Notes under the pieces: model-generated
Databases searched by the model: none
What the model was told of the DNA's origin: nothing
What the model saw: only the letters and a program-made list of their open reading frames with translations
Made by a program: the position numbers and the translations under genes
Shown here: in pieces, positions 25,802 to 35,108 of the stretch
Layout of the letters: each line of letters starts with the position of its first letter
How positions within the stretch are numbered: position 1 is the stretch's first letter
Source: an uncultured Clostridia bacterium
GTDB lineage: Bacteria; Bacillota; Clostridia; Christensenellales; Pumilibacteraceae
Assembly: GCA_947589145.1 (NCBI GenBank)
Contig: CANQCB010000001.1
Span: 1-46,012 of the forward strand
Direction of reading: 5' to 3'
Length of the DNA stretch: 46,012 bases

Positions 25802-27103
25802 TCACCCTCTTATCTTTCCGTATAATTTGCTGTTCTTTACCGAAGTAATTTGCACTTCGATGAATTGATTGTAATAATCTTTCCCGCCGTCGTCGAAAAC
25901 TATCACTCTATCGTCCGAAGTCTTACCCGTCGCGTTTTTTCCGTGCCCGTCGCAAAGCACTTCGAACGTTTCGCCAATGCACTTTTCGGCAAGTTTATTC
26001 GATATTTCCGACTGCAAACCGATCAGCCGCGTAATTCTTTCCTTTTTAACTTCTTCGGGGACTTGTCCGTCCATAATCGCGGCAGGAGTTCCGTTGCGTT
26101 TGGAATAAATAAACATAAAGAGATTGTTATACTCAACTTGCTTGACTAAGTCCAGAGTGTCGGAAAAATCCTTTTCGGTTTCCGTCGGAAACCCGACAAT
26201 TATATCGCTCGTCAAGCCGACGTGCGGAATATATTCCTTAATAAGGTCGATTTTTCGAAGATATTCTGCCCTGCCGTATTTGCGGTTCATCTTACGAAGA
26301 ATGTCGTCGCTACCCGACTGCACGGGCAAATGTATGTAATTCGCAAGTTTTTTCTCGCTACCGACAAGTTTTATAACGTCATCTGAAAGATCTTTGGGGT
26401 GAGACGTCATGAATTTTATCCAGAAATCACCGTTAAGCCCGGCAAGTTCGCTAAGAAGAGAATAAAAGTCGTTATTCTCATCGCGGTACGAATTGACGTT
26501 CTGCCCGAGCAAAGTAATTTCTTTCGCCCCGTTCTCAATCAAAATCCGTACTTCTTCTTTCACGTCAACAAGACGACGACTGCGCTCTCTGCCCTTAACA
26601 TACGGCACGATGCAATATGTGCAGAAATTATCGCAACCGTACATTATATTGACGAAACGATTAACGTTATCGGATCGCGTTGCAAGATTCGTCCCCTGCG
26701 GCACTTCCTCATTTACCGAAAGGTCGAGAATGAATTTCTCTCCCTTCTCCACCGCTTTGACCATTTGCGGCAACGCTCCGAGGCTGTACGTACCGGTGAT
26801 AATATTTATAAAAGGACAGCGTTTGTGCAACATTTCCGCCGCTTTTGATTGCTGCGTCATACAACCGCACACCGCCACTATAAGGTTGGGTTTTGATTGT
26901 TTAAGTTTTTTAATTTGCCCGAGATTGCCGAGAACGCGCGTCTCCGCCCCCTCACGAACACAACAAGTGTTAAATACGACTATATCGGCATTTTCCGCAC
27001 AGTCTGCGGCCGTTATATTCTCCCGTTCGAATGCGGAATACAGCTTTTCCGTCTCATGAACGTTCATCTGACAGCCGTACGTTTTTATAAACACTTTTTT
27101 CAC
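25802..27103 (-). CDS. miaB: tRNA-i6A37 methylthiotransferase MiaB, GTG start
   Basis: 433 residues. It converts i6A37 to ms2i6A37 in tRNA. UPF0004 domain cysteines C11 (TYGCQMN), C47 (FNTCC) and C81 (CGCMTQ) hold one iron-sulfur cluster; radical-SAM cysteines C157, C161 and C164 (GCDNFCTYC) the other; a TRAM domain closes the protein (FEVLCDGHGKNATGKT onward). I place the start at GTG 27103 (GTG-AAA-AAA-GTG): the family begins MKKVFI-TYGCQMN. The frame stays open far upstream but those residues have no family similarity and would precede the promoter. The GTG is 7 nt after TATAAT: predicted leaderless. Confidence 0.95.
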   Translation of the reverse strand: MKKVFIKTYGCQMNVHETEKLYSAFERENITAADCAENADIVVFNTCCVREGAETRVLGNLGQIKKLKQSKPNLIVAVCGCMTQQSKAAEMLHKRCPFINIITGTYSLGALPQMVKAVEKGEKFILDLSVNEEVPQGTNLATRSDNVNRFVNIMYGCDNFCTYCIVPYVKGRERSRRLVDVKEEVRILIENGAKEITLLGQNVNSYRDENNDFYSLLSELAGLNGDFWIKFMTSHPKDLSDDVIKLVGSEKKLANYIHLPVQSGSDDILRKMNRKYGRAEYLRKIDLIKEYIPHVGLTSDIIVGFPTETEKDFSDTLDLVKQVEYNNLFMFIYSKRNGTPAAIMDGQVPEEVKKERITRLIGLQSEISNKLAEKCIGETFEVLCDGHGKNATGKTSDDRVIVFDDGGKDYYNQFIEVQITSVKNSKLYGKIRG

Positions 27104-27110
27104 ATGTATT

Positions 27111-27139
27111 ATTATATCAAACGCCGTCGATTTTAGCAA
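27111..27139 (-). promoter_or_regulatory. miaB operon promoter
   Basis: On the - strand: TTGCTA (27134-27139), 17-nt spacer, TATAAT (27111-27116), then 7 nt to the GTG at 27103. The -35 matches four of six consensus bases. Confidence 0.75.
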
Positions 27140-27164
27140 GCAAAGACGGGGTTTTATATTTAAG

Positions 27165-27193
27165 TGAGTAATAATTTTACGCGGGTTTATACT
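27165..27193 (+). promoter_or_regulatory. Possible promoter of the penicillin-binding protein gene
   Basis: TATACT (27188-27193) lies 7 nt before the GTG at 27201. No good -35 is present at the right distance (TGAGTA at 27165-27170), so this is weaker than the other promoters listed. Confidence 0.45.
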
Positions 27194-27200
27194 AATATCA

Positions 27201-29072
27201 GTGAAAATTATTCGAAAAATCATACGCGCAACCGCTTTTCTGCTTATTATTGCTGTTTTGACCTGCGTAATTACGCTTTTCATAATCACCGATCCGAACA
27301 TACCTATCAAAGAGTTCGGCGAATTTGACATGACTCCCCTGAACAGGCTTTCGGAAAAATACGATCTATATGATGAAAACGACGAATTTATCAGATCAGT
27401 AACAAAGAATGGAAATCTGAAAATAGAATTCGATAAGCTGAGCGAAGATACAAAAAACGCGTTTATTTCCATTGAAGACGCGCGGTTTTACGAGCACGGA
27501 GCGATCGATATTCAAAGGATAGGCGCCGCCGCTATCAAAGATATTTCAACAAAGAGCGCAAAGGAAGGCGCTTCCACGATAACGCAACAGCTTGTCAAAA
27601 ACACCTACCTCTCCCCGGAAAAGACAATCGCCCGCAAGATAAAAGAAATCAGAATTGCGCGGGCTATCGAACAGAGACTTTCCAAAGACGAAATTCTCGG
27701 ACTGTATCTGAACAGCCTTTATTTCGGTAATAATATTTATGGAATCGAGACTGCGGCACATCGATTTTTCGGAAAATCCGCTTCCGAACTACGCCTCGAT
27801 GAAAGCGCTACTTTGGCGGCAATAATAAATAATCCCGCAAAGTTCGATCCGTTCAAGCACAAAGAAAACACCGAAAACAGAAAAAAACTTGTGCTTCAAC
27901 GCATGCTCGATCTCGGTCATATTACACAAGCAGAATATGACGACGCTTGCGCGGAAACAAAATTTATTGACAGCATGGCAAACGAAAACCTTTTTTACAA
28001 CTATGCGGTCGCTGCCGCAACTCACAATACGGTTAATACAGCCTATAATTCGGATATTCAAAAATCGGTTTTGAGCGCAATAAACGAACTGGTGCATTCG
28101 TCGGACTATACGGTCGCCGCTGTCGTTTTCGACGTAAAAACCGAGAAAATAGTAGCCGCGGCGTCAAACACGTATAAAAATCTTTCGAGTATGAAACGCC
28201 AACCCGGCAGCACAATTAAACCCCTGCTCTGCTATGCGCCCGCGCTCGATAACGGCATTATTACTCCCGTAACGCCGCTTCTGGATGAACCTACGAATTT
28301 CGGCGGATATGCGCCGAGCAACTATCTCGATAAATATTACGGTTGGATATCGGCGGCTGAAAGCCTTTCCCTGTCTCTGAATATTCCCGCGGTCAAACTA
28401 TTGAATATAAACGGAATCGAAAAGTCAAAGTCAACGGCGCAAAAACTCGGAATTGAATTTTCCGCGAAAGACGACGGACTTGCGCTTGCCCTCGGCGGAA
28501 TGGAATACGGAGTGGATTTATGCTCGCTCGGGCGCGCTTATTGCAAGATTGCCGATGGCGGAAAGAATCTTATAAAACCCGAAACCGCTTATTTTATAAA
28601 TAAAATGCTGACCGATTGCGCGAGAAAAGGCACGGCAAAAAAACTTTCGGATATTTCGGATATCGCCGCAAAAACGGGTACGGTAGGAACAAGCAAAGGA
28701 AATACCGACGCATATTGTATCGCTTATAACAGGCGATACGTAACCGTCGCTTGGGCAGGCTCGACCGAAGATTTTTTGCCGAATGATGTGATGGGCGGTA
28801 CGCTCCCCACGGAAATTTGCGCAGAAATAATGAAACGCCCCGAAATGAAAAGCGGAGCGTTTCAAAAACCCAAAACGGTTATCAGTATCGATATCGACGC
28901 CAACGAACTGTATAAAAATCATAAAATAGTGGCGGCGAGATCCACAACGCTGCCCAAAGACAGAGTCAGCGCGGAATTCAGTATTTATAATATGCCCGAT
29001 AAAAAGGCGGATGAGGATCTATTTTTCGGGGATTACGAAGATTTCCGCGTTGTTGACGGCTTCTTCAATTAA
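27201..29072 (+). CDS. Class A penicillin-binding protein (glycosyltransferase plus transpeptidase)
   Basis: 623 residues. One N-terminal membrane anchor (about 9-30). GT51 glycosyltransferase: IEDARFYEHGAID (91-103, catalytic E92), GASTITQQLVKN (123-134), ARKIKEI...LYLNSLYFG. Transpeptidase: S337-T-I-K340, SLN (392-394), KTG (491-493). It polymerises and crosslinks peptidoglycan on the outside of the membrane. The start GTG 27201 is fixed by the anchor beginning a few residues later; no ribosome site is visible. At the 3' end it overlaps the convergent thiI by 54 nt. The C-terminal tail after the KTG box is short (about 130 residues) with no extra domain. PBP1A-like, but pbp numbering cannot be assigned. 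Confidence 0.95.
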   Translation: MKIIRKIIRATAFLLIIAVLTCVITLFIITDPNIPIKEFGEFDMTPLNRLSEKYDLYDENDEFIRSVTKNGNLKIEFDKLSEDTKNAFISIEDARFYEHGAIDIQRIGAAAIKDISTKSAKEGASTITQQLVKNTYLSPEKTIARKIKEIRIARAIEQRLSKDEILGLYLNSLYFGNNIYGIETAAHRFFGKSASELRLDESATLAAIINNPAKFDPFKHKENTENRKKLVLQRMLDLGHITQAEYDDACAETKFIDSMANENLFYNYAVAAATHNTVNTAYNSDIQKSVLSAINELVHSSDYTVAAVVFDVKTEKIVAAASNTYKNLSSMKRQPGSTIKPLLCYAPALDNGIITPVTPLLDEPTNFGGYAPSNYLDKYYGWISAAESLSLSLNIPAVKLLNINGIEKSKSTAQKLGIEFSAKDDGLALALGGMEYGVDLCSLGRAYCKIADGGKNLIKPETAYFINKMLTDCARKGTAKKLSDISDIAAKTGTVGTSKGNTDAYCIAYNRRYVTVAWAGSTEDFLPNDVMGGTLPTEICAEIMKRPEMKSGAFQKPKTVISIDIDANELYKNHKIVAARSTTLPKDRVSAEFSIYNMPDKKADEDLFFGDYEDFRVVDGFFN

Positions 29073-30185
29073 ATCCTCGTAATTTACTATTTTTGCCTCG
29101 TTGGCTTCTGCTCGGCGAATAGTAGGCTTCGTCACGGGACTGTCGGGCAAAAAGACGGTACAACAATCCTCGAAAGGCTGAATGGAAATTTCGTATGTCC
29201 CGATTTTTTTTGCCATATCTATAATATCGATTTTATCAAACCCGATCAGCGGACGGAATACGGGAGTATGCTTAACAACCGAGTTTGTTACGATAATACT
29301 TTCCATAGTCTGACTTGCGACCTGCCCTAAATCTTCGCCGTTTATTATGCATTGACAGCCTTTTGCCTCTGCAATTTTCTCGGCTATTCTCATCATGGCG
29401 CGCCGCACCAAAGTTATCATATAATTGGATTCTGCGTGAGCGTGAATTGCCTCTTGCACCTTTGTAAAAGGAACTACGATAACCTCCGTTTTACCCGTGA
29501 AATCGGACAGAACTTTCGCAAGATCGAGAACTTTTTGCCGCGCTTCGAGGCTCGTATACGGATACGACCAGAAGTGTAACGCAGTGAGTTTCAAGCCGCG
29601 TTTTGCCATCATATACGTGGATACGGGGCTGTCTATACCGCCAGAGAGCAAAGTAAGACCGCGACCTGCGCTGCCTATCGGCATTCCGCCGGCGCCGCTT
29701 ACGCTTTCGGAATATACGTAAGCGGTATTTCCGTCGCGAACGTCGATATAAACGACGGACTTGGGCGCGTGTAAATCTACTTCGAGATCGGAATTATATT
29801 CCAATAATCTGCCGCCGATTTCCGCGGAGAGTTGCACGGAAGTATACGGGAGCGTTTTATCCGCGCGATTGACCGTAACGCGGAAAGTGCCGTTTTTCGG
29901 ACAAATGGACTTTGCCGCTTCGGCGATGCTGTCGATTGCCGTGGTGGTTCGCTTTGCCACGCTGAGAGAAAATATGCCGAAAACCTGTCTGAGTTTGTTC
30001 AAAATAACTCTCTCGTGTTCTTGCGAGTAGTCGCATATTACGTATCTGCCGTAAAAAAACTCCGTTCTGCACTCAATGCCGACAAGTTTATTGATTATAT
30101 TCCGTTTCAGTATATTCTCAAAAAACGCTCTGTTTTTGCCTTTTAAGTGAATCTCGCTGTATCTGATTATAATTACGTTATCCAT
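29019..30185 (-). CDS. thiI: tRNA 4-thiouridine synthetase ThiI
   Basis: 388 residues. N-terminal ferredoxin-like part and THUMP domain (about 60-165), then a PP-loop ATPase SGGIDSPV (181-188). It adenylates U8 of tRNA for sulfur insertion and may feed thiamine thiazole synthesis. There is no C-terminal rhodanese domain, as is usual in Bacillota; a CC pair in FEDCCTVFLPDSPVTKP (about 343-359) may be relevant. Its ATG overlaps the nifS end by 8 nt, consistent with NifS giving it sulfur. The 3' end overlaps the penicillin-binding protein gene. Confidence 0.95.
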   Translation of the reverse strand: MDNVIIIRYSEIHLKGKNRAFFENILKRNIINKLVGIECRTEFFYGRYVICDYSQEHERVILNKLRQVFGIFSLSVAKRTTTAIDSIAEAAKSICPKNGTFRVTVNRADKTLPYTSVQLSAEIGGRLLEYNSDLEVDLHAPKSVVYIDVRDGNTAYVYSESVSGAGGMPIGSAGRGLTLLSGGIDSPVSTYMMAKRGLKLTALHFWSYPYTSLEARQKVLDLAKVLSDFTGKTEVIVVPFTKVQEAIHAHAESNYMITLVRRAMMRIAEKIAEAKGCQCIINGEDLGQVASQTMESIIVTNSVVKHTPVFRPLIGFDKIDIIDMAKKIGTYEISIQPFEDCCTVFLPDSPVTKPTIRRAEANEAKIVNYEDLIEEAVNNAEIFVIPEK

Positions 30186-31314
30186 TAATGACTTTCCTCA
30201 ATTTTTCCGCCGCTTCCGCTATAACGCCTGCGGCATATTTCACTTCTTCGAAAGTGGTTTTCGGTGAAAAACTTATCCTGATACTCCCTTCCGAATAATT
30301 ACGCGGTACGCCCATGGCTTCAAGCACGCGGTTTGACTTTATGTGCGAAGAACAAGCCGAACCGAGCCCGACAAGCACACCTTTTTCTTCTGCCATGTGA
30401 GCGATAACCTCTCCGCGTAAATTTTTGAAAGACAGCGACAGAATATAACCCGTATTATCGCACTCGCCGTTTATTCTGATCCAATCTTTGCCGCCGAATT
30501 TTTCAATAAGATACCGTCTCATCGCGTTGCCGTCAAACTTGTCGGCACATTCCTTATACAAAACCGCCGCTTTTGCAAATCCTATGATACCGCCGACGTT
30601 CTCCGTCCCCGCACGTCTCCCGTCTTGTTGCCCTCCGCCGACGATAAAAGACGGAATATTAAACCCTTTTCTGACGTACAGAGCCCCGACGCCCTTCATA
30701 CCGCCGACTTTATGCGCGCTCACGCTATATAAGTCCACGCCTATTCTTTTCATGTCCGTCGCGATTTTGCAAAATGCCTGCACTCCGTCCGAATGAAAAA
30801 CGCACTTCGGGCTTTTTTCTTTTGCCGCCGCGCAAAGAACAGCAATATCGTTCACCGCGCCCGTTTCATTCGAGCAATGTATTACGGAAACAAAAGACGT
30901 ATTTTCGTCCATCGTATCAAGTAGGGTTTTTTCCGTGACGCGCCCGTTTTCGAGGGGTATAAATCGCACGTCCATTCCGCGACTTTTGAGACGCATGGCG
31001 CTCTCATAAACCGAGGCATGCTCCATTGACGACACTACTACGTTTCCTTTTTTATTGCGTATTCCGCATTCGAACGCCGTATTGTTGCTCTCGGTCGCGC
31101 ATGAAGTAAATATTATTTCGCCACGCTCCGCGCCAAGTAGGCTTGCGATGTTTTCGGTTGCTTCCGCAAGATCTTTTTTGACTTCCAAAGACTTCGCATA
31201 CCCTGCGGACGGATTGTAAAATAAATCCGCTCCGTATTCGGCCATACAATCGACAGCGATTTTTTCCGCACAGGTGGTTGCGGCATTATCGAGATAAACA
31301 GGTTTAGGAAACAT
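30178..31314 (-). CDS. nifS: Cysteine desulfurase, NifS/IscS family
   Basis: 378 residues from ATG 31314. PLP enzyme that takes sulfur from cysteine to a protein persulfide. Seen: VYLDNAATT (6-14), SMEHASV, PLP lysine K202 in SVSAHK, and the persulfide cysteine C321 in GLGSACSSH. The likely sulfur acceptor is ThiI, the next gene. Start: ACGGAG lies 9 nt before this ATG; an ATG two codons earlier (31320) is only 3 nt from it, and longer upstream reading would run about 100 nt into tgt. It overlaps the tgt 3' end by 11 nt. Confidence 0.95.
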   Translation of the reverse strand: MFPKPVYLDNAATTCAEKIAVDCMAEYGADLFYNPSAGYAKSLEVKKDLAEATENIASLLGAERGEIIFTSCATESNNTAFECGIRNKKGNVVVSSMEHASVYESAMRLKSRGMDVRFIPLENGRVTEKTLLDTMDENTSFVSVIHCSNETGAVNDIAVLCAAAKEKSPKCVFHSDGVQAFCKIATDMKRIGVDLYSVSAHKVGGMKGVGALYVRKGFNIPSFIVGGGQQDGRRAGTENVGGIIGFAKAAVLYKECADKFDGNAMRRYLIEKFGGKDWIRINGECDNTGYILSLSFKNLRGEVIAHMAEEKGVLVGLGSACSSHIKSNRVLEAMGVPRNYSEGSIRISFSPKTTFEEVKYAAGVIAEAAEKLRKVING

Positions 31315-32419
31315 ATTCATCGCTCCGTCTGAATTCTTCCGCAAAGTCGAGGAAACGGTCTTCCATAATAGCCGCGCGTATTCTCGACATAAGATTTGCA
31401 AGGTAAGTTATATTGTGCAGGGATAGCATTCTGCCGCCCAAAATTTCATCCGACAAAACGAGATGACGCAAATATGACTTGCTGAAATTTCGGCAACAAT
31501 AACAATCGCAATTCTCGTCCAACCGAGAAAAATCTTCCCTGTATTTCAAATTTCTTATATTTACTTTGCCGTGAGAAGTAAACGCCGTTCCGTTTCGCGC
31601 CGTGCGGGTCGGAAGAACGCAGTCAAACATATCAATGCCGCGGAGAACGCCCTCTACGAGACAATCCGGACTGCCCACGCCCATAAGATAATGCGGCATG
31701 TTTTCGGGAAGTTCCGATTGCATGACATCGAGAATATGATACATGGTTTCTTTCTCTTCTCCCACCGATAATCCCCCGATTGCTATACCGCACTCGGCAT
31801 ATTCCTTGGAAATTGCGAGAGACTCGCGGCGAAGGTCATCGAACATATTTCCCTGAACAATGGGAAAAAGCATTTGCCTTTCGTTTTTATGATGATCGTA
31901 GCACCTTTTGAGCCACTCCGCCGTAATTCGCATAGCGTCCTCGGCTTCCACTTTCGTCACACCCGCTTTCGAGCATACGTCAAACGCCATAATAATATCC
32001 GCACCCAACGCATTTTGAATGTCGATCGCGCTTTCGGGCGTGAATTGCATAAGTTTGCCGTCTATGTGAGAATTAAAACTTACTCCGTCTTTGGTAATTT
32101 TGCGGAGTTTTGCGAGGGAAAAGACCTGAAATCCGCCGCTGTCAGTCAGAATAGGTTTGTTCCAAGCCATAAATTTATGCAAACCGCCCGCTTTTTTAAT
32201 TAATTCCTCGCCCGGACGAAGATGTAAATGATAAGTGTTTGACAGTATGATTTGCGCGCCGGATTTTTTAATTTCTTCGGGAGACAATGACTTGACCGTA
32301 GCGCGAGTACCGACAGGCATAAAAACGGGCGTCAGAATTTTCCCGTGCGGAGTCGTCAATTCTCCGACGCGCGCCCCGCTCTGCGCGCAAGTATGAATGA
32401 TTTTGTATGAAAATTTCAT
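31304..32419 (-). CDS. tgt: tRNA-guanine transglycosylase
   Basis: 371 residues. It exchanges G34 for preQ1 in tRNAs with GUN anticodons, the step before QueA. Seen: D93 in LTDSGGFQVFSL, GGLSVGE (about 213-219), LPTRTARNGTAFT, and the zinc site CDCYCC...H (about 322-340, C-x-C-x2-C and H). A 73-nt gap separates it from queA upstream, containing AT-rich promoter-like sequence and a 12-bp palindrome, so it may have its own promoter as well as read-through. Confidence 0.97.
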   Translation of the reverse strand: MKFSYKIIHTCAQSGARVGELTTPHGKILTPVFMPVGTRATVKSLSPEEIKKSGAQIILSNTYHLHLRPGEELIKKAGGLHKFMAWNKPILTDSGGFQVFSLAKLRKITKDGVSFNSHIDGKLMQFTPESAIDIQNALGADIIMAFDVCSKAGVTKVEAEDAMRITAEWLKRCYDHHKNERQMLFPIVQGNMFDDLRRESLAISKEYAECGIAIGGLSVGEEKETMYHILDVMQSELPENMPHYLMGVGSPDCLVEGVLRGIDMFDCVLPTRTARNGTAFTSHGKVNIRNLKYREDFSRLDENCDCYCCRNFSKSYLRHLVLSDEILGGRMLSLHNITYLANLMSRIRAAIMEDRFLDFAEEFRRSDEYVS

Positions 32420-32492
32420 CTGTTAAACAAAAATAATATTATATGAAACGATAATTATCGAAAATATAATCGAAACGCCACGCAAATGCCAA
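32420..32492 (-). promoter_or_regulatory. queA-tgt spacer with possible promoter and palindrome
   Basis: On the - strand a TTGGCA followed 18 nt later by TATATT, and further on TATAAT, could start tgt transcription. CGATAATTATCG (32449-32460) is a perfect 12-bp palindrome. No preQ1 riboswitch pattern was recognised. Confidence 0.4.
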
Positions 32493-33515
32493 TCAGAAAA
32501 AATAACAGGCGTCGCCGAAACTGAAAAATCTATACTTTGATTTTACCGCTTCTCTATACACGGCGAGAGTTTCTTCTTTACCGCAAAAAGCCGAAACCAA
32601 CATTATCAACGTAGATTCGGGAAGATGGAAGTTTGTGATCAACGCGTCGACCGCCTTGAATTTATACGGCGGATAAATGAAAATACTCGTTTCTCCGCAA
32701 GATTCCTCAAATAATCCGTTATCTTTAATTGCACTTTCAAGTACTCTGACAGACGTAGTACCAACGCAAATTACGCGTTTTTTCGCCAAAATTGCACGAT
32801 TAAGACTTTTTGCCGCGCTTTCGGTGATTTGCCAATATTCGCTGTGCATTTTATGCTCTTCTATGCTTTCAACCTGAACGGGACGGAAAGTTCCGAGTCC
32901 GACATGCAAAAGAACTTTTATGATCTCCACCCCTTTCTCTTGTATTTTATCAAGAAGTTCGGGGGTAAAATGCAATCCCGCGGTCGGTGCGGCACACGAG
33001 CCGTCGTGTTTGGCATATACGGTCTGATAGCGTGAACTGTCTTTTAACTTTTCATGAATATAAGGAGGAAGCGGAGCTTGTCCGATTTCGGAAAGTATGC
33101 TTTCAAATACTCCGTCAAACGCGAATCTTACGGTGCGCTCCCCCATATCGCCCGCGTCTGTAACGGTACACGACAATTTATCGCCAAAAATAAAACGGGA
33201 ACCGATTTTTGCCTTTTTTGCAGGCTTGCAAAGTACTTTCCAATCGGTTAAATTGAGACGCTTATGAAGCAAAAACTCAACCTTGCCGCCCGTTCCTTGC
33301 AGCGCTCCGAAAATTCTTGCCGGAATTACCTTCGTGTCGTTGACGATAAGTACGTCGTTCTCGGTCAAATAATCAACAATATCGTAAAAATGTTTATGCT
33401 CTATTTGTTTGGTCGCCCGATTGTACACAAGAAGCCTCGACGCGTCGCGAGGTTCTATGGGAGTTTGCGCTATTAAAGATTCGGGTAAATCGTAGTAAAA
33501 ATCCGATGTTTTCAT
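32493..33515 (-). CDS. queA: S-adenosylmethionine:tRNA ribosyltransferase-isomerase
   Basis: 340 residues, normal. It builds epoxyqueuosine from preQ1-tRNA and SAM. Seen: N-terminal DFYYDLPESLIAQTPIEPRDASRL, VNDTKVIPARIFG, SCAAPTAGLHFTPELL and the C-terminal TNFHLPESTLIMLVSAFCG. It begins 4 nt after the ruvB stop with no good ribosome site, so it depends on coupling to ruvB. The order ruvC-ruvA-ruvB-queA-tgt is a widespread bacterial arrangement. Confidence 0.97.
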   Translation of the reverse strand: MKTSDFYYDLPESLIAQTPIEPRDASRLLVYNRATKQIEHKHFYDIVDYLTENDVLIVNDTKVIPARIFGALQGTGGKVEFLLHKRLNLTDWKVLCKPAKKAKIGSRFIFGDKLSCTVTDAGDMGERTVRFAFDGVFESILSEIGQAPLPPYIHEKLKDSSRYQTVYAKHDGSCAAPTAGLHFTPELLDKIQEKGVEIIKVLLHVGLGTFRPVQVESIEEHKMHSEYWQITESAAKSLNRAILAKKRVICVGTTSVRVLESAIKDNGLFEESCGETSIFIYPPYKFKAVDALITNFHLPESTLIMLVSAFCGKEETLAVYREAVKSKYRFFSFGDACYFF

Positions 33516-33519
33516 AAAA

Positions 33520-34527
33520 TCAGTTTTGTTCGGGCGGAGTCAGTCCAAGATGAATATACGCTTGCGGCATAGCTATCCTGCCCCTCGGCGTGCGCGATAC
33601 AAAGCCGAGCTGAATTAAATACGGCTCTATAACGTCCTCTATCGTCCCCGCGTCCTCATTTGTCGCCGCCGCAAGAGTATCTATTCCGACAGGCTTTCCG
33701 CAAAATTTGACCGTAAGCGCTTCCAATATTGCTCGGTCTATGTCGTCAAGACCCAAAGAATCAACGCCTATGCAGGAGAGCGCTTTATCCGCAATTTCCT
33801 TCGTGATCTTCCCGTCTCCCATTATTTGCGCAAAATCACGAACGCGTTTGACCAACCTGTTGGCAAGTCGCGGCGTACCTCTTGAACGCTTTGACAATTC
33901 GAGACACGCGTCGTCGTCTATATCCACGCTAAGTATACTTGCCGAACGCTTTATTATCATTTCGAGATCGTCGAAAGAATACGGCTCCAAACGGCAAATG
34001 ACCCCGAATCTGTCACGCATGGGACCGGTAAGCATACCCGTACGCGTAGTCGCTCCGACAAGCGTAAATCTGTTAATCGGAAGCTTTATTGTTCGCGCGC
34101 CCGGTCCCTTGCCTTGAACTATGTCCAAAGTAAAGTCTTCCATGGCGGAATACAGAGCCTCTTCGACGGTCTTGTTTACTCTGTGGATCTCATCGATAAA
34201 AAGCACGTCGCCCGGCTCTATTCCCGTTAAAATAGATACTATGTCTAACATAGAACTAAGGGCAGGACCGCTGATTACCTTAATATCCGCGCCCATTTCA
34301 TTCGCTATAATGTGAGCGATTGTAGTTTTGCCCAACCCGGGAGGGCCGTAAAGCAAGACATGATCGAGCGTTTCTCCGCGCTGTTTTGCCGCATTTATAA
34401 AGACTTCGAGATTACTTTTGACCTTGCCCTGTCCTATGTAATCGGTAAACGATTTCGGTCGCAATGTCAAATCGAGTTCGCTGTCAAGTTGAATTTTCGT
34501 ACTTGTTATAAATCTCTCTCCGTCCAT
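33520..34527 (-). CDS. ruvB: Holliday junction helicase RuvB
   Basis: 335 residues. AAA+ ATPase motor of branch migration: LRPKSFTDYIGQ (22-33), Walker A GPPGLGKT (61-68), Walker B LFIDEIH (109-115), sensor GATTRTG, arginine finger region MRDRFG, and the C-terminal winged helix ending PRGR. It starts 2 nt after ruvA and works with RuvA and RuvC encoded directly upstream. Confidence 0.98.
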   Translation of the reverse strand: MDGERFITSTKIQLDSELDLTLRPKSFTDYIGQGKVKSNLEVFINAAKQRGETLDHVLLYGPPGLGKTTIAHIIANEMGADIKVISGPALSSMLDIVSILTGIEPGDVLFIDEIHRVNKTVEEALYSAMEDFTLDIVQGKGPGARTIKLPINRFTLVGATTRTGMLTGPMRDRFGVICRLEPYSFDDLEMIIKRSASILSVDIDDDACLELSKRSRGTPRLANRLVKRVRDFAQIMGDGKITKEIADKALSCIGVDSLGLDDIDRAILEALTVKFCGKPVGIDTLAAATNEDAGTIEDVIEPYLIQLGFVSRTPRGRIAMPQAYIHLGLTPPEQN

Positions 34528-34529
34528 AA

Positions 34530-35108
34530 TTACCTACCGAGTGCCTTATGCACTATTTGATTTACCGTCATATCTTCGGAGAAAACCTCCGAAACGGCTT
34601 TGATAGCCGCTTCACGCTTATATCCGAGCGCGACAAGCACCATTGCCGCTTCTTCCGCTTTACCCGTCAATTCGGTTTCGAGCGGCGTCTCTACCGTACC
34701 TTCGAAGTCCGCGCTGAGTTTGTCTTTTAACTCGATAACAATACGCTCCGCCGTTTTTTTACCGATACCCTTAATTCCGCTGAGCGCCGAAGAATTTCCC
34801 GAAACTATATTCAACGCAAGATCTCGAAGTTTCATTCCCCCGAGAATAGTAAGCGCAAGTTTCGGACCTATGCCGCCGACAGACTTCAAACTTATAAATA
34901 ATTTTTTTTCCGCTTTGTCCGCAAAGCCGAAAAGACTCATTTCATCCTCTTTTACATTGAGAAATGTATAAAGGGTTTTTACCTCGCCGACGCGGCACGA
35001 TTCCAACGTCGACATAGACACATAAATTTCATATCCGACGCCGCCTACATCGAGCACAACGACGTTTTCGGAAACCTCGGTTACCGTACCTTTTATATAT
35101 GCGTACAT
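34530..35108 (-). CDS. ruvA: Holliday junction DNA-binding protein RuvA
   Basis: 192 residues from ATG 35108. OB-fold N-terminal domain (MYAYIKGTVTEV, GGVGYEI), two helix-hairpin-helix motifs (SVGGIGPKLAL, IKGIGKKTAERI) and a C-terminal three-helix domain that contacts RuvB. The ATG shares one base with the ruvC stop (TAATG). An in-frame codon 45 nt earlier lies inside ruvC and adds non-family sequence. Confidence 0.97.
   Translation of the reverse strand: MYAYIKGTVTEVSENVVVLDVGGVGYEIYVSMSTLESCRVGEVKTLYTFLNVKEDEMSLFGFADKAEKKLFISLKSVGGIGPKLALTILGGMKLRDLALNIVSGNSSALSGIKGIGKKTAERIVIELKDKLSADFEGTVETPLETELTGKAEEAAMVLVALGYKREAAIKAVSEVFSEDMTVNQIVHKALGR

Noticed and set aside
27104..27472. Longer miaB running to 27472
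   Set aside because: The 123 extra residues would cross the miaB promoter and the divergent gene, and do not resemble MiaB.
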